Shown one piece after another: positions 26,488 to 35,847 of a stretch of DNA of 64,000 bases (within the stretch, counting starts at the first letter, position 1; each line of letters opens with the position of its first letter). The notes under the pieces are model-generated. The model searched no databases. It saw only the letters and a program-made list of their open reading frames with translations, and was not told the origin of the DNA. The position numbers and the translations under genes were made by a program. The stretch lies in contig NZ_CP101125.1 in NCBI RefSeq assembly GCF_024296925.1, positions 4,094,501 to 4,158,500 of the forward strand, written 5' to 3'. This stretch comes from Pseudomonas nunensis. Lineage in GTDB: Bacteria; Pseudomonadota; Gammaproteobacteria; Pseudomonadales; Pseudomonadaceae.

Positions 26488-27942
26488 GTGATCCAGTTTT
26501 TACTAAACCAGGAACTCCGTAGCGAGCACGCCCTGGACCCGAACCTGACCGTGCTCAATTACTTGCGCGACCATGTGGGCAAACCCGGCACCAAAGAAGG
26601 CTGCGCCAGCGGTGACTGTGGCGCGTGCACCGTGGTGGTTGGCGAGTTGCAAACGGATGACGACGGCCGCGAACACATTCGCTATCGCAGCCTCAACTCG
26701 TGCCTGACGTTCGTTTCGTCGCTGCACGGCAAACAACTGATCAGCGTCGAAGACCTCAAGCACAAAGGCGAACTGCACAGCGTGCAGAAAGCCATGGTCG
26801 AGTGCCACGGTTCGCAGTGCGGCTTCTGCACCCCGGGCTTCGTGATGTCGCTGTTCGCGTTGCAGAAGAACAGCGACGAACCGGATTCCCATAAAGCCCA
26901 CGAAGCGCTGGCCGGCAACCTCTGCCGTTGCACCGGCTATCGGCCGATCCTGCAAGCGGCCGAACAGTCCTGCTGCGGCAAGCAACCGGACCAGTTTGAC
27001 GCGCGCGAGGCCGATACCATCGCCCGCCTGAAAGCCATCGCACCTACCGACATCGGCGAACTCAACAGTGGCGACAAACGCTGCCTGGTGCCGCTGACCG
27101 TCGCCGACCTGGCCGACCTCTACGACGCTTATCCACAGGCCCGGTTGCTGGCCGGCGGCACCGATCTGGCGCTGGAAGTCACGCAGTTCCACCGCACCTT
27201 GCCGGTGATGATCTACGTCGGCAACGTCGCCGAGATGAAGCGCATCGAAACCTTTGACGACCGCATCGAAATCGGCGCGGCCACCGCACTGTCCGACTGC
27301 TACGAAGCGCTGAACGCCGAGTACCCGGATTTCGGCGAACTGCTGCACCGTTTCGCGTCGCTGCAAATCCGCAATCAGGGCACCCTGGGCGGCAACATCG
27401 GCAACGCTTCGCCGATTGGTGACTCACCACCGCTGCTGATCGCGCTCGGCGCGCAGGTTGTGTTGTGCAAGGGTGAAACCCGACGCACGCTGAACCTCGA
27501 CGATTACTTCATCGATTACAAAGTGACGGCGCGTCAGGAAAGCGAATTCATCGAAAAGATCATCGTGCCGCGTGCCAGCGCTGAACAACTGTTCCGTGCG
27601 TACAAGGTTTCCAAGCGTCTGGACGATGACATTTCTGCGGTCTGCGCCGCGTTCAATCTGCGCGTGGAGAACGGTGTCATCACCGACGCCCGCATCGCTT
27701 TCGGCGGCATGGCCGCAATCCCGAAACGCGCTGCCCATTGCGAAACCGTGCTGATCGGCGCGCCGTTCAATAGCACGTTGGTCGAACGCGCCTGCGCCGC
27801 CCTGGCCGATGATTTCACGCCGCTCTCGGACTTCCGCGCCAGCAAGGAATATCGCCTGCTCAGCGCGCAAAACCTGCTGCGCAAATACTTCATCGAACTG
27901 CAAACGCCGCACATCGAGACTCGGGTGACCGCTTATGTCTAA
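26488..27942 (+). CDS. xdhA: Xanthine dehydrogenase small (FeS/FAD) subunit XdhA
   Basis: 484 residues from the GTG at 26488 (GAGG upstream; the protein then begins at the conserved IQFLLNQE). The N-terminal [2Fe-2S] domains carry the Cys patterns CASGDCGACTV and, in the helical domain, CGFCTPGF with CRCTG. A FAD-binding domain follows (about 195-480; LLAGGTDLALEVT and GTLGGNIGNASPIGDSPP). With XdhB it oxidises hypoxanthine and xanthine to urate. Its 3' end overlaps xdhB by 8 bp. Confidence 0.96.
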   Translation: MIQFLLNQELRSEHALDPNLTVLNYLRDHVGKPGTKEGCASGDCGACTVVVGELQTDDDGREHIRYRSLNSCLTFVSSLHGKQLISVEDLKHKGELHSVQKAMVECHGSQCGFCTPGFVMSLFALQKNSDEPDSHKAHEALAGNLCRCTGYRPILQAAEQSCCGKQPDQFDAREADTIARLKAIAPTDIGELNSGDKRCLVPLTVADLADLYDAYPQARLLAGGTDLALEVTQFHRTLPVMIYVGNVAEMKRIETFDDRIEIGAATALSDCYEALNAEYPDFGELLHRFASLQIRNQGTLGGNIGNASPIGDSPPLLIALGAQVVLCKGETRRTLNLDDYFIDYKVTARQESEFIEKIIVPRASAEQLFRAYKVSKRLDDDISAVCAAFNLRVENGVITDARIAFGGMAAIPKRAAHCETVLIGAPFNSTLVERACAALADDFTPLSDFRASKEYRLLSAQNLLRKYFIELQTPHIETRVTAYV

Positions 27943-30334
27943 TCATCACGCTGTAGAGAAGACCCAAGCCGAACTGGCTGAACTGTTCGCCAAGGACCTG
28001 ACCACCGGTGTCGGCCGCAGCGTCAAGCACGACAGCGCCGCCAAGCACGTGTCCGGCGAAGCGCAGTACATTGACGACCGGTTGGAGTTCCCGAATCAAC
28101 TGCACGTTTACGCACGCCTGTCGGACCGCGCCCACGCGAAGATCATCAGCATCGACACCAAGCCGTGCTATGCCTTCGAAGGTGTGCGCATCGCCATCAC
28201 CCACGAAGACGTGCCGGGCCTGAAAGACATCGGCCCGCTGCTGCCGGGCGATCCGCTGCTGGCCATCGATGATGTGCAATTCGTCGGGCAACCGGTGCTC
28301 GCCGTCGCCGCGAAAGATCTGGAAACTGCACGCAAAGCCGCCATGGCCGCGATCATCGAATATGAAGATCTGGAGCCGGTGCTGGACGTGGTCGAAGCCT
28401 TGCGCAAACGCCACTTCGTGCTCGACAGCCACACCCACCAGCGCGGCGATTCCGCCGGTGCTTTGGCGACTGCCGAACACCGCATTCAAGGCACGCTGCA
28501 CATCGGCGGCCAGGAACACTTCTACCTCGAAACCCAGATCTCTTCGGTGATGCCGACTGAAGACGGCGGGATGATCGTCTACTGCTCCACGCAAAACCCG
28601 ACCGAAGTGCAGAAGTTGGTCGCTGAAGTGCTCGACGTGTCGATGAATAAAATCGTCGTCGACATGCGCCGCATGGGCGGTGGTTTCGGTGGCAAGGAAA
28701 CCCAGGCCGCGAGCCCTGCCTGTCTCTGCGCAGTGGTTGCGCACCTCACCGGTCAGCCGACCAAGATGCGCCTGCCACGGGTCGAAGACATGCTGATGAC
28801 CGGCAAGCGTCACCCGTTTTACGTCGAATATGACGTGGGCTTCGACAGCACCGGTCGCCTGCACGGTATCGCGTTGGAACTGGCCGGCAACTGCGGCTGC
28901 TCGCCGGACTTGTCGGCGTCGATTGTCGACCGTGCGATGTTCCACGCCGACAACTCGTACTACCTGGGCGACGCGACCATCAACGGTCACCGCTGCAAAA
29001 CCAACACCGCGTCGAACACCGCTTACCGTGGTTTCGGTGGCCCGCAAGGCATGGTCGCGATCGAAGAAGTGATGGACGCGATTGCCCGGCATCTGGCCCT
29101 CGATCCGCTGGCCGTGCGCAAGGCCAACTACTACGGCAAGACCGAGCGCAACGTCACCCATTACTACCAGACCGTCGAGCACAACATGCTCGAGGAAATG
29201 ACCGCCGAACTGGAAGAAAGCAGCCAGTACGCCGAGCGCCGCGAAGCGATCCGTCGCTACAACGCCAACAGCCCGATCCTGAAAAAAGGCCTGGCGCTGA
29301 CCCCGGTGAAATTCGGTATTTCGTTCACCGCGAGTTTCCTCAATCAGGCCGGTGCGCTGGTGCACGTCTACACCGACGGCAGCATCCATTTGAACCACGG
29401 CGGCACCGAGATGGGCCAGGGCCTGAACACCAAAGTTGCGCAGGTGGTGGCCGAAGTGTTCCAGGTGGAAATGGACCGCGTGCAGATCACCGCGACCAAC
29501 ACCGACAAGGTGCCAAACACCTCGCCGACCGCCGCGTCCAGTGGCGCCGACCTGAACGGTAAAGCCGCGCAGAACGCTGCGGAAATCATCAAGCAACGCC
29601 TGGTGGAATTCGCTGCGCGCCACTACAAGGTCAGCGAAGAAGACGTGGAATTCCACAACGGCCACGTGCGGGTTCGCGATCACATCCTGACCTTTGAAGC
29701 GTTGATCCAGCAGGCGTATTTCAATCAGGTTTCGTTGTCGAGCACCGGGTTCTACAAGACCCCGAAAATCTTCTACGACCGCAGCCAGGCACGGGGGCGT
29801 CCGTTCTACTACTACGCCTTCGGCGCGGCGTGCTGCGAAGTGATCGTCGACACCCTTACCGGCGAATACAAAATGCTGCGTACCGACATCCTCCACGACG
29901 TCGGCGCCTCGCTGAACCCGGCCATCGACATCGGCCAGGTCGAGGGCGGTTTCATCCAGGGCATGGGGTGGCTGACCATGGAAGAGCTGGTGTGGAACAA
30001 CAAAGGCAAACTGATGACCAACGGCCCGGCGAGCTACAAGATCCCGGCCGTGGCGGACATGCCGCTGGACCTGCGGGTGAAGCTGGTGGAAAACCGCAAG
30101 AACCCGGAAGACACGGTGTTCCATTCCAAGGCTGTGGGCGAGCCGCCGTTCATGCTCGGCATCGCTTCGTGGTGTGCGATCAAGGACGCCGTGGCGAGTC
30201 TCGGGGACTACAAGCATCAACCGAAAATCGATGCGCCGGCGACCCCGGAGCGGGTGTTGTGGGGTTGTGAGCAGATGCGCCAGTTGAAGGTGGCGAAGGC
30301 TGTTGAGGCTGAGCCGGAGTTGGCTTCGCTTTAA
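27935..30334 (+). CDS. xdhB: Xanthine dehydrogenase molybdopterin subunit XdhB
   Basis: 799 residues. It contains the molybdopterin-binding architecture of the xanthine oxidase family: an N-terminal a/b hammerhead (about 30-140), the GGGFGGKE block near 248-255, AYRGFGGPQG, the GGTEMGQGLNTK motif and the active-site Glu in the C-terminal VGEPPFMLG (about 734). It forms the catalytic half of the XdhAB heterodimer in the cytoplasm. It overlaps xdhA by 8 bp, showing translational coupling. Confidence 0.97.
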   Translation: MSNHHAVEKTQAELAELFAKDLTTGVGRSVKHDSAAKHVSGEAQYIDDRLEFPNQLHVYARLSDRAHAKIISIDTKPCYAFEGVRIAITHEDVPGLKDIGPLLPGDPLLAIDDVQFVGQPVLAVAAKDLETARKAAMAAIIEYEDLEPVLDVVEALRKRHFVLDSHTHQRGDSAGALATAEHRIQGTLHIGGQEHFYLETQISSVMPTEDGGMIVYCSTQNPTEVQKLVAEVLDVSMNKIVVDMRRMGGGFGGKETQAASPACLCAVVAHLTGQPTKMRLPRVEDMLMTGKRHPFYVEYDVGFDSTGRLHGIALELAGNCGCSPDLSASIVDRAMFHADNSYYLGDATINGHRCKTNTASNTAYRGFGGPQGMVAIEEVMDAIARHLALDPLAVRKANYYGKTERNVTHYYQTVEHNMLEEMTAELEESSQYAERREAIRRYNANSPILKKGLALTPVKFGISFTASFLNQAGALVHVYTDGSIHLNHGGTEMGQGLNTKVAQVVAEVFQVEMDRVQITATNTDKVPNTSPTAASSGADLNGKAAQNAAEIIKQRLVEFAARHYKVSEEDVEFHNGHVRVRDHILTFEALIQQAYFNQVSLSSTGFYKTPKIFYDRSQARGRPFYYYAFGAACCEVIVDTLTGEYKMLRTDILHDVGASLNPAIDIGQVEGGFIQGMGWLTMEELVWNNKGKLMTNGPASYKIPAVADMPLDLRVKLVENRKNPEDTVFHSKAVGEPPFMLGIASWCAIKDAVASLGDYKHQPKIDAPATPERVLWGCEQMRQLKVAKAVEAEPELASL

Positions 30335-30346
30335 GGACCGAGGCGT

Positions 30347-30423
30347 GGCCATTCGCGAGCAAGCCCGCTCCCACAGGGAAATGCATTCCAAATGTGGGAG
30401 CGGGCTTGCCCGCGAAGAGGCCC
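30347..30423. repeat. REP-like palindrome between xdhB and xdhC
   Basis: TTCGCGAGCAAGCCCGCTCC and its inverted copy surround a 20-nt loop. It lies inside the operon between xdhB and xdhC, where such hairpins can stabilise the upstream mRNA or lower downstream expression. Confidence 0.85.
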
Positions 30424-30453
30424 GAACAGACAACACAGATGTCGAGGTGAAAC

Positions 30454-31299
30454 ATGTACAACTGGATCGACGCCCTCGCCGACCTGCAATCCCAGGGTGA
30501 ACCCTGCGTGTTGGTGACCATCATCGAAGAGCTCGGCTCGACGCCGCGCAATGCCGGTTCGAAAATGGTCATCAGCGCCCACCAGACCTTCGACACCATC
30601 GGTGGCGGGCATCTGGAATACAAGGCCATGCAGATCGGCCGCGAGATGCTCGCCAGCGGCAAGCAGGACACCCATCTGGAGCGCTTCAGCCTCGGCGCCA
30701 GCCTCGGTCAGTGCTGCGGCGGCGTGACCGTGTTGCTGTTCGAACCGATGGGCCAGGTCCAGGCGCAAATCGCCGTGTTCGGTGCCGGCCATGTCGGCCG
30801 CGCGCTGGTACCACTGCTCGCCAGCCTGCCCTGCCGGGTGCGCTGGATCGATTCCCGGGAAGCGGAATTCCCGGAACAGATCCCCCACGGCGTGCGGAAA
30901 ATCGTCGCAGAAGAACCGGTGGATGAAATCGATAATCTGCCCGCCGGCAGCTACTGCATCGTCATGACCCACAACCACCAGCTCGACCTCGAACTCACCG
31001 CCGCGATCCTCAAGCGCAACGATTTCACCTACTTCGGCCTGATCGGTTCGAAGACCAAACGGGTGAAGTTCGAACATCGCCTGCGTGATCGCGGTTTCGA
31101 CAGCGACGTGCTGCAACGCATGCGCTGCCCGATGGGCATCGGCGAAGTCAAAGGCAAGTTGCCTGTGGAAATCGCCGTCTCCATCGCCGGCGAAATCATC
31201 GCCACCTATAACGCGAATTTCGGCCAGCAGACCGCCAGCGCCGGATCATCGATTGCCAAACTGCTGCCTGCTTCACGCCGCAGCCAAGCCTCTAATTGA
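30454..31299 (+). CDS. xdhC: Xanthine dehydrogenase accessory protein XdhC
   Basis: 281 residues. The N-terminal CoxI/XdhC part (EELGSTPRNAGSKM, GGGHLEYKAM, CCGGVTVL) and a Rossmann-type C-terminal domain (VFGAGHVGRAL, about 107-117) are both present. XdhC carries the molybdenum cofactor and delivers its mature sulfurated form to XdhB. The ribosome site GAGGTGA is strong, 120 bp after xdhB and beyond the REP element. Confidence 0.95.
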   Translation: MYNWIDALADLQSQGEPCVLVTIIEELGSTPRNAGSKMVISAHQTFDTIGGGHLEYKAMQIGREMLASGKQDTHLERFSLGASLGQCCGGVTVLLFEPMGQVQAQIAVFGAGHVGRALVPLLASLPCRVRWIDSREAEFPEQIPHGVRKIVAEEPVDEIDNLPAGSYCIVMTHNHQLDLELTAAILKRNDFTYFGLIGSKTKRVKFEHRLRDRGFDSDVLQRMRCPMGIGEVKGKLPVEIAVSIAGEIIATYNANFGQQTASAGSSIAKLLPASRRSQASN

Positions 31300-31323
31300 T
31301 AAGCCTAGAAACCGGGAACCCAC

Positions 31324-32628
31324 ATGCCTTTCACTCGCAAAGCCTACCGCGCCGCCATCCTGCACAGCATCGCCGACCCTGCCGAAGTGGGAATCGAAGC
31401 GTCCTATGAGTATTTCGAGGACGGCCTGCTGGTAGTCGAGAACGGCCAGATCAGCGCCATCGGTCACGCCACCGAACTGTTGTCGACGCTGCCGGCAGAC
31501 ATCGAGATCACGCATTACCAGGACGCGCTGATCACCCCAGGCTTGATCGACACCCACATCCACTTGCCACAAACCGGGATGGTCGGGGCTTATGGCGAGC
31601 AACTGCTGGACTGGCTCAACACCTACACGTTCCCGTGCGAAAGCCAGTTCGCCGACAAGGCCCACGCCGATGAAGTGGCGGACATTTTCATCAAGGAACT
31701 GCTGCGCAACGGCACCACCACCGCGCTGGTGTTCGGCAGTGTGCATCCGCAATCGGTGAACTCGTTCTTCGAAGCCGCCCAGCAGCTGGACCTGCGGATG
31801 ATCGCCGGCAAGGTGATGATGGACCGCAACGCGCCGGACTACCTGACTGACACCGCTGAATCCAGCTACGTGGAAAGCAAGGCGCTGATCGAGCGCTGGC
31901 ACGGCAAGGGCCGCTTGCACTACGCGGTCACCCCGCGTTTCGCCCCGACCAGCACCCCGGAACAACTGACCCTCGCCGGCCAGTTGCTCGGCGAATACCC
32001 TGACTTGTACATGCAGACCCACATCAGCGAAAACCTGAAAGAAGTCGAGTGGGTCAAGGAACTGTTCCCGGAGCGCAAGGGCTACCTCGACGTCTACGAT
32101 CACTACCAGTTGCTGGGCGAGCGCTCGGTGTTCGCCCACGGCGTGCACCTGTGCGACGACGAGTGCGCGCGACTGGCGGAAACCGGCTCGGCGATTGCCT
32201 TCTGCCCGACCTCGAACTTCTTCCTTGGCAGCGGCTTGTTCAACTTGCCGATGGCCGAGAAGCACAAACTGAATGTCGGTCTGGGCACGGACGTGGGTGG
32301 CGGCACCAGTTTCTCGCTGCTGCAAACGTTGAACGAAGCGTACAAGGTCATGCAGCTGCAAGGCGCGCGGCTGAGCCCGTTCAAATCGCTGTACCTGGCA
32401 ACCCTCGGTGGCGCGCGGGCGCTACGTCTTGAAGACAAGATCGGTACGCTGCATCCGGGCACCGATGCGGACTTCCTGGTGCTGGATTACAACGCCACGC
32501 CGCTGCTGAGCTATCGCTTGAAGCAGGCGAATAACATTGCCGAGACGTTGTTTGTGTTGATGACGCTGGGGGATGACCGGACGGTGTTGCAGACGTATGC
32601 GGCGGGGACATTGGTGCATCAGCGCTGA
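31324..32628 (+). CDS. guaD: Guanine deaminase
   Basis: 434 residues. Amidohydrolase-fold enzyme converting guanine to xanthine, the substrate of XdhAB. The metal-binding motif HIHLPQ follows PGLIDT (near residue 80), with later His residues in QTHISE and FAHGVHL and an Asp in GLGTDVGGGTSFS. It is only 24 bp after xdhC and ends in a strong terminator, so it is the last gene of the xdhABC-guaD operon. Confidence 0.96.
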   Translation: MPFTRKAYRAAILHSIADPAEVGIEASYEYFEDGLLVVENGQISAIGHATELLSTLPADIEITHYQDALITPGLIDTHIHLPQTGMVGAYGEQLLDWLNTYTFPCESQFADKAHADEVADIFIKELLRNGTTTALVFGSVHPQSVNSFFEAAQQLDLRMIAGKVMMDRNAPDYLTDTAESSYVESKALIERWHGKGRLHYAVTPRFAPTSTPEQLTLAGQLLGEYPDLYMQTHISENLKEVEWVKELFPERKGYLDVYDHYQLLGERSVFAHGVHLCDDECARLAETGSAIAFCPTSNFFLGSGLFNLPMAEKHKLNVGLGTDVGGGTSFSLLQTLNEAYKVMQLQGARLSPFKSLYLATLGGARALRLEDKIGTLHPGTDADFLVLDYNATPLLSYRLKQANNIAETLFVLMTLGDDRTVLQTYAAGTLVHQR

Positions 32629-32644
32629 GGTTTCTTCGGGCATA

Positions 32645-32685
32645 AAAAATCCCCCGCGGCGGTATAGCCCCGGGGGATTTTTATT
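32645..32685 (+). terminator. Intrinsic terminator after guaD
   Basis: AAAAATCCCCCG and CGGGGGATTTTT form a 12-bp stem (32645-32656 and 32671-32682) around a 14-nt loop, with T tract on the plus strand and A tract allowing use from the other side as well. Confidence 0.9.
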
Positions 32686-32696
32686 GCCTGTTGGCA

Positions 32697-32793
32697 AGAT
32701 CAAAAGATCGCAGCCTCGTTTCACTCGACAGCTCCTACAGGATTACGAATTCCAATGTAGGAGCTGTCGAGTGAAACGAGGCTGCGATCTTTT
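32697..32793. repeat. Inverted repeat (GATCGCAGCCTCGTTTCACTCGACAGCT family)
   Basis: Near-perfect 38-base inverted arms around a variable centre, between the convergent guaD and GntR genes. Confidence 0.88.
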
Positions 32794-32809
32794 CAGCTGC
32801 ACTCGACAA

Positions 32810-33574
32810 TCAGAGTTTGGCGGTCGAACGCCCAGGCTTTTTGGTCTGCAACAAATGCGAGAACACCGCATGCAAATCATCCGACGCGCTTTCTTCGTCG
32901 AGGTTGAGTTTGCTGTCGATGTGATCCATGTGATGCATCATCAGGTCCACCGCCAGCTCACCGTTGCGCGCTTCGATCGCGTCGATCAACTGGGTGTGTT
33001 CATCATAAGAACAGTGCGAGCGGTTGCCGCTTTCGTATTGGGCGATGATCAACGAAGTCTGGGACACCAGACTGCGCTGGAAGCTGATCAGCGGCGCGTT
33101 CTTCGCTGCTTCGGCGAGTTTCAGGTGAAACTCACCCGACAGACGGATGCCGGCACCGCGATCGCCACGGGAAAAGCTGTCGCGTTCGTCGTTGACCATT
33201 TGGCGCAACTCGGCAATCTGCTCGGCAGTAGCGTGCTGCACCGCCAGTTCAGTGATCGCGCGCTCCACCAGACGGCGTGCCAGGAACACCTGGCGAGCCT
33301 CTTCGACGCTCGGGCTGGCGACGACTGCGCCACGGTTCGGCCGCAGCAATACCACGCCTTCATGCGCCAGGCGCGACAGTGCGCGGCGAATGATGGTGCG
33401 GCTGACCCCGAAAATTTCCCCCAGCGCTTCTTCGCTCAACTTGGTGCCGGGCGCCAGGCGCTGTTCGAGGATGGCCTCGAAGATATGCGCGTAGACAATA
33501 TCGTCCTGGGTACCGCTGCGGCCGGCTTTGCCTGCTCGCGGTTGTTTCTTTAGGGGCTGCAACTGTTCGTTCAT
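32810..33574 (-). CDS. GntR-family regulator (FCD domain)
   Basis: 254 residues from the ATG at 33574; the longer open frame upstream is composed of intergenic sequence. A basic N-terminal tail precedes a winged helix-turn-helix (about 25-90; LGEIFGVSRTIIRRALSRLAHEG) and an FCD domain (about 100-235) with conserved acidic and His residues for metal-assisted ligand binding. Convergent with guaD and divergent from the BenE-type transporter, it probably regulates one or both. In P. aeruginosa a GntR gene occupies the same place. Confidence 0.9.
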   Translation of the reverse strand: MNEQLQPLKKQPRAGKAGRSGTQDDIVYAHIFEAILEQRLAPGTKLSEEALGEIFGVSRTIIRRALSRLAHEGVVLLRPNRGAVVASPSVEEARQVFLARRLVERAITELAVQHATAEQIAELRQMVNDERDSFSRGDRGAGIRLSGEFHLKLAEAAKNAPLISFQRSLVSQTSLIIAQYESGNRSHCSYDEHTQLIDAIEARNGELAVDLMMHHMDHIDSKLNLDEESASDDLHAVFSHLLQTKKPGRSTAKL

Positions 33575-33934
33575 GGGCACTCGAGTCGGGAGAACTGCGG
33601 CGAATAGACCGTGACTGTAATACGGCACAGTGGGTCGCTGGCAAGTATCGCGTAAAAAACACCGCGATTGTACACAATGGATGGTGGCAACACGACTGTA
33701 TGGCTGATTGCGGCCACGGCTGTATTGCAACGGTCCGTTACATTTGAGTTTAGGCTTGAACCCGGAATCCGCCGCTGAAATGCAATATCCCCCTGTGGGA
33801 GCGGGCTTGCTCGCGAAGACGGCGTGTCAGTCGACATTGATGTTGGATGTGCCGACGCCTTCGCGAGCAAGCCCGCTCCCACAGGGGTTCAGTGTTGTTA
33901 CAGCATCTTCACCAGAACAAGGAACACCGCTGTC
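33575..33934. other. Divergent intergenic region with REP element
   Basis: 360 bp between the GntR regulator and the transporter. The first 200 bp are AT-richer and should hold both promoters; GTACACAATGGATGGTGGCAA near 33670 shows no clear symmetry. A REP-family palindrome occupies 33793-33888. Confidence 0.5.
33793..33888. repeat. REP-like palindrome
   Basis: GTGGGAGCGGGCTTGCTCGC and its inverted copy (about 33860-33884) enclose a 45-nt spacer, just upstream of the BenE-type transporter gene. Confidence 0.85.
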
Positions 33935-35125
33935 ATGAACGACGCCACGCAAACGCAATTGCGCCCCTTGGCCGACACGTCGCCTTCGGCCATCGTCGCC
34001 GGTTTCATCGCCATGATGACCGGCTACACCAGTTCTCTGGTCCTGATGTTCCAGGCCGGGCAAGCGGCGGGCCTGACCAGCGGGCAGATTTCCTCGTGGA
34101 TCTGGGCGATCTCGATCGGCATGGCGATCTGCTCTATCGGCTTGTCGTTGCGTTATCGCACGCCGATCACCATTGCCTGGTCCACACCCGGCGCGGCGTT
34201 GTTGATCACCAGCCTGGGCGGTGTGAGCTACGGCGAAGCCATCGGCGCGTACATCACCTGCGCGGTGCTGGTGACGATTTGTGGCCTGACCGGCAGCTTC
34301 GAACGGCTGGTGAAGAAGATTCCGGCGTCGCTGGCGGCGGCGCTGCTGGCGGGGATTCTGTTCAAGATCGGCAGCGAGATTTTCGTCGCAGCCCAGCATC
34401 GCACGGCGCTGGTGTTGGCCATGTTTTTCACCTACCTGGTGGTCAAGCGCCTGTCGCCGCGCTATGCGGTGCTCGCCGCGCTGTTGATCGGCACGGCGCT
34501 GTCGGGGTTCATGGGGCTGCTGGATTTCAGCGGTTTCCATCTGGAACTGGCGACACCGGTCTGGACCACGCCGCACTTTTCCCTGGCCGCGACCATCAGC
34601 ATCGGCATCCCGTTGTTCGTGGTGGCGATGACCTCGCAGAACATGCCCGGTATCGCCGTGTTGCGCGCCGATGGCTACAACGTGCCGGCCTCGCCACTGA
34701 TCACCACCACCGGCATCGCTTCGTTGCTGCTGGCACCGTTCGGCTCTCACGGCATCAACCTTGCGGCAATCAGCGCCGCCATCTGCACCGGGCCGCATGC
34801 CCATGAAGATCGCAACAAGCGCTACACCGCGGCGGTCTGGTGCGGGATTTTCTACGGGATTGCCGGAGTGTTCGGCGCGACGCTGGCAGCGTTGTTTGCC
34901 GCGTTGCCGAAAGAGTTGGTGCTGTCGATTGCGGCGCTGGCGCTGTTCGGTTCGATCATCAACGGCCTGAGCATTGCCATGAGCGAAGTGAAGGAACGGG
35001 AAGCGGCGTTGGTGACCTTTATGGTCACGGCGTCGGGGCTGACGCTGTTTTCCATCGGGTCGGCGTTCTGGGGGATTGTCGCGGGGGTGTTGACGTTGTT
35101 GATTTTGAATTGGCGCAAGGCCTGA
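33935..35125 (+). CDS. BenE-family (benzoate/H+ symporter type) transporter
   Basis: 396 residues from the ATG at 33935 (AAGGA upstream); earlier in-frame codons read through the REP element and are rejected. Eleven to twelve hydrophobic segments fill the protein, with family-typical blocks such as GYTSSLVLMFQAG near residue 32, WSTPGAALL near 90 and TSQNMPGIAVLRADGY near 236. It belongs to the BenE family of the APC superfamily. Substrate specificity is uncertain: family members carry benzoate, while the purine-catabolic neighbours suggest a nucleobase or related compound. Confidence 0.88.
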   Translation: MNDATQTQLRPLADTSPSAIVAGFIAMMTGYTSSLVLMFQAGQAAGLTSGQISSWIWAISIGMAICSIGLSLRYRTPITIAWSTPGAALLITSLGGVSYGEAIGAYITCAVLVTICGLTGSFERLVKKIPASLAAALLAGILFKIGSEIFVAAQHRTALVLAMFFTYLVVKRLSPRYAVLAALLIGTALSGFMGLLDFSGFHLELATPVWTTPHFSLAATISIGIPLFVVAMTSQNMPGIAVLRADGYNVPASPLITTTGIASLLLAPFGSHGINLAAISAAICTGPHAHEDRNKRYTAAVWCGIFYGIAGVFGATLAALFAALPKELVLSIAALALFGSIINGLSIAMSEVKEREAALVTFMVTASGLTLFSIGSAFWGIVAGVLTLLILNWRKA

Positions 35126-35129
35126 AAAG

Positions 35130-35222
35130 CAAAAGATCGCAGCCTCGTTGCACTCGACAGCTCCTACAGGATAAACGCATTCCAATGCAGGAGCTGTCGA
35201 GTGAAACGAGGCTGCGATCTTT
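35130..35222. repeat. Inverted repeat (GATCGCAGCCTCGTTTCACTCGACAGCT family)
   Basis: Inverted arms 35130-35167 and 35188-35222, located between the convergent transporter and yggL genes. Confidence 0.87.
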
Positions 35223-35230
35223 CGAACTTA

Positions 35231-35262
35231 AAAAAACGGCGACCTTAAGGTCGCCGTTTTTT
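35231..35262. terminator. Bidirectional intrinsic terminator
   Basis: AAAAAACGGCGACC TTAA GGTCGCCGTTTTTT is a perfect 14-bp stem with a 4-nt loop; its A and T flanks allow termination of both the transporter and yggL transcripts. Confidence 0.92.
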
Positions 35263-35268
35263 ATGACA

Positions 35269-35613
35269 TCAAGCTACCGGATTGATCGGCTTTTCCGGGT
35301 ACCAGACGTCGATCAGCGGGCTGACGGTTGCTTCGGTCAGTTCGCTGCGGCCTTTGAGCCAGGCTTCAACAGCTGCACGCTGCTCTTCGGACACCGAGCC
35401 GCGTTTCTGCAGGCAAACCAGACCGAAGTCGTCGCCGCCAACATAACCCAGACCGTTGGCTTCCATGGCTTCTTTCAGGAACGCGTCGAGGAAAGCATCA
35501 ATGGCTTCATCAGCCAAATCTTCTTTGAAATCCAGGTTCAGTTCGAAACCCAGCTCTTGAAATTCATCGACGCACAGTTTTTTGCGCAGACGCTGGGAAC
35601 GGTTAGTCGCCAT
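35269..35613 (-). CDS. yggL: YggL family 50S ribosome-binding protein
   Basis: 114 residues from the ATG at 35613, which has GAGGA upstream; five more codons upstream lack support. The sequence matches the DUF469/YggL family: a basic N-terminus (NRSQRLRKKLCVDEFQELGF) and the block FGLVCLQKRG. Family members associate with the large ribosomal subunit. It is a single gene divergent from dacB. Confidence 0.92.
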   Translation of the reverse strand: MATNRSQRLRKKLCVDEFQELGFELNLDFKEDLADEAIDAFLDAFLKEAMEANGLGYVGGDDFGLVCLQKRGSVSEEQRAAVEAWLKGRSELTEATVSPLIDVWYPEKPINPVA

Positions 35614-35847
35614 TGGAACAATCCTCATAAGTAATAACGGGCGGCACTTTAGCAGTTTAAGGCGCCAATTGCCCGTTTCACGGCGGGCACCTGCCTACCG
35701 TCGGTAAAAAAATAGCGAATTAGAGGGCCGGGGCTTGGCACACGCCGCGTCACCTTGGGGCATAATGCCGACACTTTCATGACCACTGAGGGATTTTATC
35801 TTCATGCCCTCGCCTTTTTTCCCCTCGCCCGTAGGGTTTTACTTCAT

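Noticed and set aside
27890..30436. Very long antisense open frame (848 codons) opposite xdhB
   Set aside because: It is a shadow of the GC-rich third codon positions of xdhB; composition is His/Arg/Val-rich low-quality sequence with no domain, and there is no ribosome site.
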